Of a stretch of DNA of 64,000 nucleotides, positions 18,612-29,200 are shown piece after piece. The notes beneath the pieces were generated by a model. It ran no database searches and was not told where the DNA came from. It saw only the letters and a list, made by a program, of their open reading frames with translations. The first letter of the stretch is position 1. Each line of letters starts with the position of its first letter. The DNA is from Acinetobacter sp. NIPH 2699 (GTDB lineage Bacteria; Pseudomonadota; Gammaproteobacteria; Pseudomonadales; Moraxellaceae), in NCBI RefSeq assembly GCF_022549355.1, contig NZ_JAKZGL010000002.1, positions 1 to 64,000 of the forward strand. The letters run 5' to 3'. A program made the position numbers and the translations under genes.

Positions 18612-18765
18612 ATGGTTAGGTATTATGCGATGTCTAAGTGAGCGCCAGATTTACAGTATTGGTTATGGATTAATTGTACTCTTTTCGCTTTCAAGTTGAT
18701 CATCAGACTTCTCTATGGTTGTAAAAAATGGATATCAAGCAGGGTTTGTTTTGGCTTCCAATATT

Positions 18766-20154
18766 TTAGTCTGTGGTTTCTTTGGGAATCTGCCAAAACA
18801 CGATTGCTGTAATGATGTTAATACAACCCAACGTAATCAGTGAAGCATGGAATGCTGTTGTGATTGATGCAGTTGGATAATATTGACTAAACAGATTGAT
18901 CAATGTTCCTGCCAATGCAACGCCAATACTCATCGAGAGCATCATTATCATAGATAAGAAGCTGTTGCCACTGCTGGCATCATGTTGAGGTAAATCTTTT
19001 AAAGTTAAGGTATTCATCCCTACAAATTGCAGTGAATTCAGTGTACCGAAGATAAAGAGATGCACAATTTTCAGCCAAAGTGGGGTTGCAGCAGTCATTA
19101 AAGAAAAACTGGCAATACATAATCCGACTAGAATCGTATTGGTCAGCAGAAAACGACGGTAGCCGACACGTTGAATTAAAGGACGAACAATCGGTTTAGA
19201 GAATAATGAACCTAGCACCATTGGGATCATCATTAGACCTGTAATAAACGGTTCAAAACCAAAAGCCACTTGTAGCATCAGCGGTAAAATAAAGGGAATG
19301 GCATTACTGCCTAAACGCGCAAAGAAATTGCCTAACACACCGATTGAAAAGATGGTGTGACGGAATAAGCGCCCATGAAACAGTGCATTTTGGTGGCTAT
19401 GTGCATGATAGGCATAGCCTAGTGTTGCAATACTCCCGATTACAAGTAGGCTGATACTGACATAACCTGAATATTGTGGTGCTGCAATATTTTCAATCCC
19501 TAAAGAGAGTCCGACCATGGCGACCATGAGTAAAATAAAACCACCGAGGTCAAATGATTTCACTGTTGGTTCTTTATGGTTTGGCATGACTTTGAGAGCC
19601 ATGATCACACCCAGTACGCCCATCGGTAGATTAATTAAAAAAATCCAGTGCCATGTGGCGACCTGAACTAACCAACCGCCTAAAGTGGGTCCCATCAATG
19701 GACCAATTAGACCTGCGAGACTCATTAAACTCATCGCGGAAAGAAATTGCGTACGTGGGATTAATTTTAATAAAGCCAGTCGCCCAACAGGCATCAACAA
19801 TGCGCCGCCCATGCCTTGGATGACGCGACAGATGAGCAGTTGATTTAAATTCTGAGATAAACCACAACCAAGTGATGCCAAACTAAAGATGACCATCGCT
19901 GCGAGATAAGTATTGCGAATACCAAAGCGATCGGCCAGCCAGCCACTCAAAGGGATAAAAGCAGCCACAGACAGCACGTAGGCAACAATCACGCCATGCA
20001 TTTGTAGTGGATTTTCATTGAGTTGCAGCGCCATCATTGGGATCGCCGTATTGACGATGGTGGTATCCAATGCCTGCATAAAAAAGCCGATGGAAACCAA
20101 TAACACCAACAAACGGAATTCGGGCTGTACAGCTTGATGTGTGGTCGTTGTCAT
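18766..20154 (-). CDS. DHA2-type MFS exporter (MdtD-like)
   Basis: 462 residues with the 14-helix layout of the EmrB/QacA (DHA2) group. It starts with FFMQALDTTIVNTAIPMMA (motif D1), has LSGWLADRFGIRNTYLA (motif A) and RVIQGMGGALLMPVGRLAL (motif C-like, residues ~110). It resembles MdtD-type transporters, which export drugs or small metabolites such as citrate; the substrate cannot be told. No membrane-fusion partner gene is adjacent. Divergent from the Pho-box lipoprotein gene. Confidence 0.85.
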   Translation of the reverse strand: MTTTTHQAVQPEFRLLVLLVSIGFFMQALDTTIVNTAIPMMALQLNENPLQMHGVIVAYVLSVAAFIPLSGWLADRFGIRNTYLAAMVIFSLASLGCGLSQNLNQLLICRVIQGMGGALLMPVGRLALLKLIPRTQFLSAMSLMSLAGLIGPLMGPTLGGWLVQVATWHWIFLINLPMGVLGVIMALKVMPNHKEPTVKSFDLGGFILLMVAMVGLSLGIENIAAPQYSGYVSISLLVIGSIATLGYAYHAHSHQNALFHGRLFRHTIFSIGVLGNFFARLGSNAIPFILPLMLQVAFGFEPFITGLMMIPMVLGSLFSKPIVRPLIQRVGYRRFLLTNTILVGLCIASFSLMTAATPLWLKIVHLFIFGTLNSLQFVGMNTLTLKDLPQHDASSGNSFLSMIMMLSMSIGVALAGTLINLFSQYYPTASITTAFHASLITLGCINIITAIVFWQIPKETTD

Positions 20155-20218
20155 GAGCCTTGACGAATGAAATATCTGTTTTAGTTTAATGCAATTGTCC
20201 TTGAAATAAAGACAAAAA

Positions 20219-20258
20219 TTGTCAAAGAGTCGTCATCAAACTGACATGAAAGTGTCAT
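20219..20258 (+). promoter_or_regulatory. four-unit Pho box (PhoB binding sites)
   Basis: Four 7-base units TTGTCAA, TCGTCAT, CTGACAT and GTGTCAT start at 20219, 20230, 20241 and 20252, exactly 11 bases apart, each separated by four mostly A/G bases. The PhoB consensus unit is CTGTCAT with an 11-base repeat. It ends about 60 bases before the ATG of the lipoprotein gene and should activate that gene in low phosphate. It also lies close upstream of the divergent exporter gene. Confidence 0.7.
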
Positions 20259-20319
20259 CCAATTTGCACCTCAGAATACTAGATTAGCCCATACAAAATA
20301 AAACGTATGGAATTTGATC

Positions 20320-22320
20320 ATGAAATTTAAGATCTCAGTATTATTGACCGCAATGCTGTCAGCGGGGCTGGTTGCGTGTAATGATGATAACAAGCAAAAC
20401 ACGTCGCCAAACAAAGAAGTGGAACCTAAACCAGAAGTGGTTGAGCCTACACCTGAAAGTATACAACTCAGCTTTCTCGGGCGTTATGAATCAGGTGTTT
20501 ATGGTAAAAGCGCTGCTGAAATTCCAGCCTATGATCCAGTCAGTAAACGTGTTTTTGTGGTCAATGCGGAACTGGGTGCACTGGATGTATTAGATTTATC
20601 GAATCCAGCAAAGCCGACCTATCTACAATCCATTACGGTGGATGATATTGCCCAAGGCGCACAGGTAAACAGTGTCAGTATACATAATGGCATTATTGCA
20701 CTGGCGATTGAAGCTGCCAATAAAACTGATGCTGGTTTTGTGGCATTTTATCAAGCCAGTGATCTCAAACGTTTAAGCCATGTGCCCGTCGGCGCATTGC
20801 CAGATATGTTGACCTTTACGCCCGATGGAAAAACAGTATTGGTGGCCAACGAAGGTGAACCATCTGATGATTATCAGATCGATCCAGAAGGTTCGATCAG
20901 TGTTATTAATGTCAGTGATATCAGCAAGCCAACCGTTAAAACGGCTGATTTTAAAGCCTTTAATGGTCAAAAAGATGCACTCCTTGCCAAAGGTGTGCGT
21001 ATTTTCGGGCCAAATGCCACGGTTGCTCAAGATTTAGAACCTGAATACATTGCTGTGTCTGATGATGGCAAAACCGCTTGGGTGGCTTTACAAGAAAACA
21101 ATGCCATTGCCGTACTTGATATTGCCACAGCAACCGTGACCTCTATTGATGCGCTGGGCTTTAAAGATCATGGTCTCAGTGATAGTGGTTTTAAATCCAT
21201 CTTTGATCCAAATAAAAACTCAAGTAATGCTTTGGATGTCAGTGACTTTGATGGCAAAAAAACCGTCCAAGATATTATGATCAAGACATGGAATGGGCTG
21301 AAAGGGATGTATCATCCCGATGCAATCACTGCTTATACCGCCGCAGATCAGAAAACTTATTTAATCTCTGCCAATGAAGGTGATGCACGTGCATGGGGTG
21401 AAACGACACCTGAATACTTCGGTACGGTCAAAGAAAAAGATTTTTCTAAAAATGGCTTAAATCGTTGTGACAATGACAGCAAAAAAGGCTTTGTTGAGGA
21501 ATGGCGAGTTAAGCATCTGGTACATAAAGATGGTTTTGATCGCCGTTGTGCTGATGACCTACCTGCGCAATTACGTGATTTGGCTGCGGGGGCACATTTG
21601 AATCCAACTGCTTTTAGTTATTGTGGTGCAAGCAAAGGTGATGCGGGTGATTGTCGTGATGATAAACAATTGGGACGTTTAAAAATCACCTGGACGCAAG
21701 GCTACCAAACTGAAAATGGTAAACCGGTGTATTACTCAAAAGCAGGCGATAAAATCGGGATCAATGGTAATCCTTTGACGGATTATTTGATGTATGACGA
21801 TTTATATGTGTTGGGTGGGCGTTCATTCTCAATTTGGGATACACAAAATCAGGTCAAAATCGCCTATGATTCAGGTGATTTTATTGAACAATACTTGAAT
21901 AGTGAGCAGTGTAAGCTAGGCAAAGCGCGTAACATTCCATGTCAAGACTGGTTTAACAGCAACCATGAAAAAGGCAATACACTCGGTGGACGTAGCAGTA
22001 ATAAAGGTCCAGAGCCAGAAGGTCTGACGATTGGTAAAATTGGTAATAAACAGTTCTTATTCCTTGGGCTTGAGCGTATGGGCGGTGTGATGGTGTTTGA
22101 TGTAACCAATCCAACGCAACCTATTTTCCAAGATTATTTAAATACCCGTGAAATCTGGGATGAGGCTGATCCATCGACTGCATTATCTGCACATGGCGAT
22201 CTTGGACCAGAAGGTTTAGTCTTTATTCCTGCCAAAGATTCGCCGAATGGAAAACCATTGCTGGTTGTGGGGAATGAGGTCAGTGGTTCAACCGCAATTT
22301 ATCAAATTAAAGTTCAATAA
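20320..22320 (+). CDS. choice-of-anchor I family lipoprotein (PhoX/phytase-like beta-propeller)
   Basis: 666 residues. The lipoprotein signal ends LVAC (Cys20), then comes an Asn/Asp/Pro/Glu-rich linker to ~residue 50. The body has propeller-type repeats such as LPDMLTFTPDGKTVLVANEGEPSDDY, EPEYIAVSDDGKTAWVALQENNA and PEPEGLTIGKIGNKQFLFLGLERMGG, the pattern of choice-of-anchor I proteins, some of which are called alkaline phosphatases. It contains several Cys pairs in a ~100-residue insert (about 385-450). It is probably surface- or periplasm-exposed and phosphate-scavenging, since a strong Pho box lies upstream. The start is ATG 20320; a TTG two codons earlier is also in frame. Confidence 0.85.
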   Translation: MKFKISVLLTAMLSAGLVACNDDNKQNTSPNKEVEPKPEVVEPTPESIQLSFLGRYESGVYGKSAAEIPAYDPVSKRVFVVNAELGALDVLDLSNPAKPTYLQSITVDDIAQGAQVNSVSIHNGIIALAIEAANKTDAGFVAFYQASDLKRLSHVPVGALPDMLTFTPDGKTVLVANEGEPSDDYQIDPEGSISVINVSDISKPTVKTADFKAFNGQKDALLAKGVRIFGPNATVAQDLEPEYIAVSDDGKTAWVALQENNAIAVLDIATATVTSIDALGFKDHGLSDSGFKSIFDPNKNSSNALDVSDFDGKKTVQDIMIKTWNGLKGMYHPDAITAYTAADQKTYLISANEGDARAWGETTPEYFGTVKEKDFSKNGLNRCDNDSKKGFVEEWRVKHLVHKDGFDRRCADDLPAQLRDLAAGAHLNPTAFSYCGASKGDAGDCRDDKQLGRLKITWTQGYQTENGKPVYYSKAGDKIGINGNPLTDYLMYDDLYVLGGRSFSIWDTQNQVKIAYDSGDFIEQYLNSEQCKLGKARNIPCQDWFNSNHEKGNTLGGRSSNKGPEPEGLTIGKIGNKQFLFLGLERMGGVMVFDVTNPTQPIFQDYLNTREIWDEADPSTALSAHGDLGPEGLVFIPAKDSPNGKPLLVVGNEVSGSTAIYQIKVQ

Positions 22321-22329
22321 AAACACAGC

Positions 22330-22359
22330 AGCGGATCAGAGATTGATCCGCTTTTTTTA
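22330..22359 (+). terminator. terminator of the Pho-box lipoprotein gene
   Basis: Stem AGCGGATC / GATCCGCT with a 6-base loop and seven T, 9 bases past the stop. The convergent LOG gene ends at 22362. Confidence 0.85.
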
Positions 22360-22361
22360 TT

Positions 22362-22982
22362 TTACATCGCCACGTGTTCAGGAGAGTTTAAGTTTTTAAT
22401 CACATTGGAAATTTGCTCAGTATTTTCGCAAACAATGACTTTGGCACGATGTTGTGGGGGTAAAAAACCCTCTGCAACGGCATGGTCGAGTTGAGTAATC
22501 AATGCATCATAAAAATGATTGACGTTATAAATAATCATCGGTTTTTGATGTTGATTGAGCTGTCCCCAAGTGGCGATTTCTAAAATTTCTTCAAAAGTAC
22601 CGAGTCCACCCGGTAGGGCGATAAAGGCATTGGCACGTTCAGCCATTAAGGCTTTACGTTCGTGCATGCTGGTCACAACATGCAGTTCGGTGAGCTGATT
22701 ATGTGCAATTTCATAGTCCAGCATAAACTCAGGAATCACCCCAACAACTTCTCCACCGTACTCAAGTACGGTATCTGCGACTTGTCCCATGAGGCCAATA
22801 CTGGCACCGCCATACACAATACCAAAATTCTGTGTAGCGAGGTGTTGGGCAAGTTCAATCGCTTTTTCACGGTAAATTGGATTGTTGCCAGAACGAGAAC
22901 CACAATACAAGGCAATCAGTGGGAGGGTTGTTTTTATGGAAGAAATGGTTTTTTTAACAGTCATTCTAAATACACTATTCAT
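22362..22982 (-). CDS. LOG family protein (cytokinin riboside 5'-monophosphate phosphoribohydrolase-like)
   Basis: 206 residues, single lysine-decarboxylase-like Rossmann domain. Signature motifs are present: GGASIGLMG near residue 59, MHERKALMAERANAFIALPGG and PGGLGTFEEI (the PGGxGTxxE motif). The family removes ribose-5-phosphate from nucleoside monophosphates. The start may instead be the ATG at 22964, as neither has a good ribosome site. Confidence 0.87.
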   Translation of the reverse strand: MNSVFRMTVKKTISSIKTTLPLIALYCGSRSGNNPIYREKAIELAQHLATQNFGIVYGGASIGLMGQVADTVLEYGGEVVGVIPEFMLDYEIAHNQLTELHVVTSMHERKALMAERANAFIALPGGLGTFEEILEIATWGQLNQHQKPMIIYNVNHFYDALITQLDHAVAEGFLPPQHRAKVIVCENTEQISNVIKNLNSPEHVAM

Positions 22983-23180
22983 CTACTTTATTTTTACCTT
23001 ATCATTTTCGTTGTACTTGTCTAGGTTAAATGACTTGTATGACAGTTTTATGCACATTTCGCATACAAAGTCTTTTCGCTATTGTTAGAAAAGAATTGAA
23101 AAAAACATCACTATAAAAATGATGAATTTTGTTGAAATCTTACCTATACTAAAAATCCTTTTATTAATAAATGTACCTCT

Positions 23181-23312
23181 ATGAGTAGTGGTTGTTGTCG
23201 CTCTGCTTTATTCTTTTTTTCTAAAAAAAATGTTTGGGCTGTTTATGCCGATCTATTAATTAATCAGTTTTATGATGATCGCGCTGATTTTGTAGAGGAG
23301 TTACCTCTATGA
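23181..23312 (+). CDS. possible 43-residue leader peptide coupled to the TerC gene
   Basis: Open frame ATG 23181 to TGA 23312, overlapping the ATG of the next gene by 4 bases (ATGA). It opens with [17 protein letters not shown] and has an acidic end. There is no good ribosome site. The sequence TACCTCTATGA occurs both at its start (23174) and at the start of the next gene (23302). It may be a translationally coupled leader, or chance. Confidence 0.28.
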   Translation: MSSGCCRSALFFFSKKNVWAVYADLLINQFYDDRADFVEELPL

Positions 23313-24892
23313 TTTTTGAATGGATGTCTGATCCTTCCGCTTGGGTTGGTTTATTGACTTTAATCGTCCTTGAAATCGTTTTGGGGATAGATAACTTAGT
23401 TTTTATTGCGATTTTGGCAGAGAAATTACCGCCTGAGCAACGTGAGAAGGCCCGTATTATTGGTCTGAGCTTGGCGCTGGTGATGCGTATTATCCTACTG
23501 TTCTCGATTTCGTGGGTGATGACACTCACAGATGAACTCTTTCATGTATTTGATAAGAGCTTTTCTGGGCGAGATTTGATCCTGATTTTTGGTGGTATAT
23601 TCTTATTATTTAAAGCCACGATGGAAATTCATGAGCGTGTTGCAGGTGGTCATGTAAATAAAGAAGAAAAAGCTGTACATGCCGCATTCTGGGTAGTGAT
23701 CGCACAAATTGTCGTATTGGATGCGGTCTTCTCATTGGATAGTGTGATTACTGCGGTGGGAATGGTTCCTCATCTTTCGGTCATGATTATTGCCGTGATT
23801 GTGGCGATGACCGTGATGTTGATTGCATCCAAAGCATTGATGGGCTTTGTAAACAAACATCCAACCGTGGTGATCTTGTGTCTTGCTTTCTTGTTTATGA
23901 TCGGTTTCTCGCTCGTAGTTGAAGGTTTTGGTTTCCATATTCCAAAAGGCTATTTATATGCTGCGATTGGTTTCTCGGTTGGTGTTGAAGCGATCCGTCA
24001 ATTGACACTGCGTAATCAGCAAAAAATGGTGACAACGACTGATTTGCGTTATCGCACAGCATCGGCTGTTTTACGAATGTTGGGCAGTAAAGGTAATGGC
24101 AACGAGGCCCAGAACAAGGAAGCAGAAGACGTACTCGCAACACAAGCCTATGCCAAAGAAGTCTTTGATGAAGACAATGGCGTATATCACAGTGTCTTGG
24201 TACAGGGTGTTTTAGGCCTATCAGAGCGTCCAGTTAAGTCAGTGATGACACCACGCCCAGAATTGGAATGGTTAGATTTAGATGCTGATCCAGCAGAATT
24301 AAAAGATCGTTTAATGGCAATGACGCATTCGCGTTTGATCATTGCACGTGGTGAACTGGATAATATTGAAGGTGTGGTGCTCACACATAAAGTATTGAAT
24401 GAATACATTGAAACAGGCGCAATTGATTTTGCGAAACATCTACGTGAGCCTGTGATTGTGCATGAAAATGCACAAGTCTTGATGGTCATGGAGCAGTTGC
24501 GTCAAGCACCATTACAAATGGCGATTGTACTCAATGAATATGGTTCAATTGAAGGGATTGCAACACCGATTGATATATTAGAAGCGATCGCTGGTGAGTT
24601 CCCTGATGAAGATGAGCTTGAGGCGACGGCAGAAACGCTCGATGATGGTTCTATGTTATTAGAGGGTTCAACTGATATTCGCCATGTGTCTTTATTATTG
24701 GGCAAAGATCTGGTGGATGAAAGTGAAGAATATTCCACTTTATCGGGCTATATCTTATTCCATCTCGGACGTTTACCTGAAAATGGGGAAATGGTTGAAG
24801 CAGATGGTCATCGTTTTGAAGTGGTCACGATGGATGGGCACAAGATTGAAAAAGTGCGCATTATTGCGAAAGAGAAACCCACGGAGAAATAA
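23309..24892 (+). CDS. TerC family membrane protein with CBS and CorC domains (YegH/YoaE-like)
   Basis: 527 residues. The N-terminal ~240 residues form a TerC domain with seven or so helices and the motifs [15 protein letters not shown] and [14 protein letters not shown], whose Asp residues line the ion path. Next comes a pair of CBS domains (about 310-430; [38 protein letters not shown]), then a CorC/HlyC transporter-associated domain (about 450-520). This matches E. coli YegH/YoaE proteins, proposed to export metal ions, possibly manganese. The start codon is preceded by GAGGAG within the upstream mini-frame. Confidence 0.9.
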   Translation: MIFEWMSDPSAWVGLLTLIVLEIVLGIDNLVFIAILAEKLPPEQREKARIIGLSLALVMRIILLFSISWVMTLTDELFHVFDKSFSGRDLILIFGGIFLLFKATMEIHERVAGGHVNKEEKAVHAAFWVVIAQIVVLDAVFSLDSVITAVGMVPHLSVMIIAVIVAMTVMLIASKALMGFVNKHPTVVILCLAFLFMIGFSLVVEGFGFHIPKGYLYAAIGFSVGVEAIRQLTLRNQQKMVTTTDLRYRTASAVLRMLGSKGNGNEAQNKEAEDVLATQAYAKEVFDEDNGVYHSVLVQGVLGLSERPVKSVMTPRPELEWLDLDADPAELKDRLMAMTHSRLIIARGELDNIEGVVLTHKVLNEYIETGAIDFAKHLREPVIVHENAQVLMVMEQLRQAPLQMAIVLNEYGSIEGIATPIDILEAIAGEFPDEDELEATAETLDDGSMLLEGSTDIRHVSLLLGKDLVDESEEYSTLSGYILFHLGRLPENGEMVEADGHRFEVVTMDGHKIEKVRIIAKEKPTEK

Positions 24893-24921
24893 TTAAATTT
24901 TAACCAATAGCCTTTGAGTTT

Positions 24922-24943
24922 GACCTTGTTCCGCAAGGTTTTT
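24922..24943 (+). terminator. terminator after the TerC/CBS gene
   Basis: Stem ACCTTG / CAAGGT with a five-base loop and five T, 30 bases after the stop. Confidence 0.65.
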
Positions 24944-24967
24944 CTCAGGGCTATTTTTATTTGAGAA

Positions 24968-25444
24968 ATGGAAATGACATCGTCACAAAATTGTCCATGT
25001 GGACAAGGGCAATATGCTGCATGCTGTCAGCCCCTACATTTGAAACAACAATTTGCCGAAACTGCTGAACAACTGATGCGTTCGCGTTATAGTGCTTTTG
25101 CCTTGCAGCAGATTGATTATATTCTCGATACAACGGCTTTAGGACAACAGGCTTTGTTAGATCGAGCGGCAATCACCGATTGGAGTCAGTCCAATCAATG
25201 GCTCAAATTAGAGGTCATCCAACACCAGCCCAAGCTGGATAAAACCCATGCACTGGTTGAGTTTAAGGCACATTATCATGATGGCAAACAAGCTCATGTT
25301 CATCATGAAATTTCACATTTTGTATTGCATCAACAACAATGGTATTTCCTTGATCCGACTTTAGATCTGCAAATCACTATGAAACAAGCATGTATTTGTG
25401 GCTCGGGGAAAAAATTTAAACAATGTTGTGCACAATTCATCTAA
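24968..25444 (+). CDS. ychJ: YchJ family protein with two SEC-C metal-binding motifs
   Basis: 158 residues. It has an N-terminal SEC-C motif (CPCGQGQYAACC), a central NTF2-like YchJ domain containing RSRYSAFALQQIDYI, and a C-terminal SEC-C motif (CICGSGKKFKQCC). SEC-C modules bind zinc in a CxCx8C[CH] pattern. The family function is unknown. It lies 50 bases upstream of the TRIC-type channel gene and may be co-transcribed with it. Confidence 0.9.
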   Translation: MEMTSSQNCPCGQGQYAACCQPLHLKQQFAETAEQLMRSRYSAFALQQIDYILDTTALGQQALLDRAAITDWSQSNQWLKLEVIQHQPKLDKTHALVEFKAHYHDGKQAHVHHEISHFVLHQQQWYFLDPTLDLQITMKQACICGSGKKFKQCCAQFI

Positions 25445-25496
25445 GTTTGTCTTAGAATAGCGCACACTTTTACGCCTGATTTAGGGATGTAGGCAG

Positions 25497-26141
25497 ATGT
25501 TACTCACCGTAATTTATATTATTGCCATTACTGCGGAAGCGATGACGGGCGCGTTGTCAGCGGGTCGACGTAGTATGGACTGGTTTGGTGTGGTACTGAT
25601 TGCCTGTGTAACGGCATTGGGTGGTGGCTCAGTGCGTGATGTGCTGCTCGGGCATTATCCTTTAACTTGGGTCAAACATCCTGAATATTTGGTTTTGACC
25701 TGCTGTGCGGCTTTTGTGACGATTATTATTGCCAAATGGATGCGTCATCTACGGAATATTTTCTTGGTACTCGATGCTTTGGGCTTAATTGGCTTTACCA
25801 TTATTGGCTGCCAAATTGCTTTATCTATGGGACACGGTTTTGTCGTCTCTGCGGTGGCAGGGGTTTTAACAGGCGTATCGGGGGGGATTCTGCGTGATAT
25901 TCTATGTAATGATGTACCTTTGGTTTTCCGTCGTGAACTGTATGCCAGTATTTCCTTTGTCGCAGTGATTTGTTATTGGGTCTGCTTAGAAGTTGGATTA
26001 CCCCACGATTTAACCGTAATTTTCACCTTGGTGTTTGGTTTCACCCTGCGTTTAATCGCGATTTATTTTGGTTTAGAGATGCCAAAATTTATTTATCAAG
26101 AAGATGATGCCGAGTCTGCCTCTTCGACAGATGAGCATTGA
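25497..26141 (+). CDS. trimeric intracellular cation channel (TRIC/UPF0126, YicG-like)
   Basis: 214 residues with seven hydrophobic helices arranged as two repeats of three plus one. Each repeat carries the glycine-rich motif: ALGGGSVRDVLLG near residue 41 and TGVSGGILRDILC near residue 127. This is the bacterial TRIC family of monovalent cation channels. The C-terminus is acidic and cytoplasmic (EDDAESASSTDEH). Followed by a terminator. Confidence 0.88.
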   Translation: MLLTVIYIIAITAEAMTGALSAGRRSMDWFGVVLIACVTALGGGSVRDVLLGHYPLTWVKHPEYLVLTCCAAFVTIIIAKWMRHLRNIFLVLDALGLIGFTIIGCQIALSMGHGFVVSAVAGVLTGVSGGILRDILCNDVPLVFRRELYASISFVAVICYWVCLEVGLPHDLTVIFTLVFGFTLRLIAIYFGLEMPKFIYQEDDAESASSTDEH

Positions 26142-26170
26142 TAAAAATATAATTTATTAATTTTAATAAA

Positions 26171-26198
26171 ACTAAGTAGTTACTACTTGGTCTTTTAT
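26171..26198 (+). terminator. terminator after the TRIC gene
   Basis: Stem ACTAAGTAG / CTACTTGGT with loop TTA, followed by CTTTTATTT. It separates the core gene from the RHS locus. Confidence 0.55.
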
Positions 26199-26245
26199 TT
26201 ACCAAAGTTTACAATTCCGTCGATTATTTTTAGCTCTTGAAAAAA

Positions 26246-29200
26246 ATGAAAAAAAACGTATTTGCTTTTATATTGTTGAATGGGATGTTTTCTGCAAGTT
26301 ATGCTGCAAGCTGTTTACAAAATGGGGGAGGTAATCTTTGTAGTGTGCCTAAGAAGCCTAATGTTGGAGAATGGTCTTATTACTGTCCAGGTGGATCTAC
26401 ACGTATAGGTTGTCCTCAAAGAGTATCGACTTATGCAGAGGCGATGCACTGGTTAGAGAGAGACTTTGCTGAAAATTACCATACCCCAAATGTTAAATTT
26501 TCACCGATCCAATGGCAGTTGGAAGAAAGATATGCCCATGCAAGTTGTCCTGTTGGCGAAACAAGGATTGCAAATGCATATAAGAATAAAATTCTGTATT
26601 ATCAGTTAGCATGGGCAAATGTAACAATTAATCCTCAGAATCCATCTCCTGGCTCAGGTTGTTATTCAATCATTCGAGACCGTCCTGTAGATGTGTGGGA
26701 GTGTCCTGCTAATACTACTAAAGTGGATCATAATAATGATCCAAATAAACCACCCTTTTATTGCAGAATCCCTGTACCACCTAAAGGATGTTCGGCAACT
26801 GTCGGAAATCCGTGTTCAATTACAACAGGAAATAAGTTTCAGGTTGAACGAGACTGGTCATCTAATTTGGGTATATTGGCATGGATTCGTACTTATAATA
26901 GTCTCGATTCTAATAAAATCAATGAAACGATACCTATGACCCGGTTGGGTATAGGACAGGTATGGACTCATAACTATAATTTATCACTTCGATTATATCG
27001 TTTTTCTGAGTTAACAGGAGGGCAGTATTCTGCCTTGAGTGTGGATGATGAGCAAGAACTCACTTTACCAATTTGGGGCGTGTTAACTCGTCCTGATGGT
27101 GCAGAGGTTTATATTGATAATAAATATTCTGATACAACTATTGCAGGTGAAAAAGGCTGGTTTATACAGCGTGATAAAAGTTTAAAATTAGTTTATCAAC
27201 CTGATGGTTTATGGCGAGTCGAGCAGCTTAAAACGGGTATCATAGAATATTATGATAAAACAGGTAGGTTTATCAAAATGACTTATCCTAATGGGCAATC
27301 CATTGAGTTAAGTTATGATGATGTTCAGTTAAATATTAGTACGATATTAATAGATGTCTTGGTAAAAGTAACAGATCACTTTGGTAGAAGTTTACAGTTT
27401 AACTATAACCCTCAAGGTTTCATTTCATCAGTTACCTTACCAAGTGGGAAACAAATCACTTATCAATATGACAATTTCAATCGTCTGGTTAGTGTTATCC
27501 GTCCCAGTTATGGTACAAAAATCTATCACTACAATGAAAGTCCAAATGTTGCACCGTCAGGCAATCCAAATTTATTGACAGGAATTACCGATGAAGCTGG
27601 TAAACGTTTTGCGAATTACGCTTATGATGTACAAGATCGTGGCATACTGACCGAACAGGCAGGTGGGGTACAACGCTATGAATTGACCCATCATAGTTCA
27701 GTGACATATGTTAAAAATCCTTATGGTACACAAATAACATATAGTAAATCACAGGCATCAGGTTCACCTCGTGTAAAAGGTATTTCACAACTTGGATATA
27801 GTTCATTAAACAATACCTATGACCCAGCAGGAAATATCACCCAAAAAATAGAAAAGGGACAAACCACCACTTATAGCTATGATTTAAGTCGTAATCTGGA
27901 AACCTCCCGCACCGAAGCAGTGGGTACAGCACAAGCAAGAACCATTAACACCACTTGGCATACAGACTTCCCCAAACCAGTACAAATACAAGAAGTTTCA
28001 CAAGGACAAGTGATTCGAACCACAATTTACAGCTACGACAATCAAGGCAATGCTTTAAGCAAAACCATTACCGACCCAAATACCCAAGAAAGTCGTATAT
28101 GGAGCTATGAATACAACAACTTTGGTCAAATGACCAAGCAGACGACACCGAATGGAGAAGTCACAACCTATCAATACGATGAAAGCAATGGCAATCTACT
28201 CAGTAGTACTGATGCTAATGGTATTGCAATCACCTACAGTCTGCATAATACCGATGGACAACCTACTCGAATCACGACCAGTACAGGACAAATCACTGAA
28301 CTAGTTTATGACGATGCAGGACGAGTCATACAGCAAAAACAAACGGTTAGCAGAGATGATTTACAACAACAAAATAATGAAGATGGATTAAGTTGGTGGC
28401 AACAGTTCGTTAATGCTATTTATAGCTTATTAAATCAGGAACAACCTTATACTGAAACAGAACAAAAGTTTATCGTTATAGCCAATCAGGTATCTGCTCA
28501 ACAAGCGGTTAATCTTTATGAATACGATCCTAGAGGTTTACTCATTGCCACGACCTTAGCGGATGGTGAGCACATTGAATATATTTATGATGATGCGCAC
28601 CGATTAACTGAGATTAAGGATCAGTCTGGTAATCGCACTGTTTATACACTCAATCCTAATGGTGATATTACCCAAACTGAAGTTTATGGGGTAACAGGGC
28701 AACTCGAAGCGAAAAACCGACAGGTTTATGATAATTTAGGACGTTTACAACAAACACTTGGGAATCATCAGCAAGTTCAGACGTTGACCTATAATAATTA
28801 TGATCAACCAACCAATGATAAAAATACACTTAATCAAAGTTATAACTATACTTATGATGTATTAGGTCGTCAAATTACAGAGAAAGATCCGCTCAATCAA
28901 AGTAGTCAATATGAATACGATGCATTTGATCAACTGAAAAAAGTCATTGATGCCAAAGGGGGAACAACGACTTATCAATATAATGCGTTTGGTGAAGTTA
29001 AGCAGCTCAATAGTCCAGACACAGGTATAACTAATTACCAATACCAAAACGGCAAGTTACTAGAAAAGGTAGATGCCAACCAGCGCAAACACCGATACCA
29101 ATATGATGCCCAAGGTCGAGTGACCTTACAGCAAGACCAATACGCTGATGGGACAGACCAGTATGAGAATACGACATTTGCCTACGGACAAATGGGTAAT

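Noticed and set aside
26237..26245. TTG start three codons upstream of the RHS ATG
   Set aside because: The ATG at 26246 gives a clean signal peptide start; the TTG adds only MKK and has no better ribosome site.
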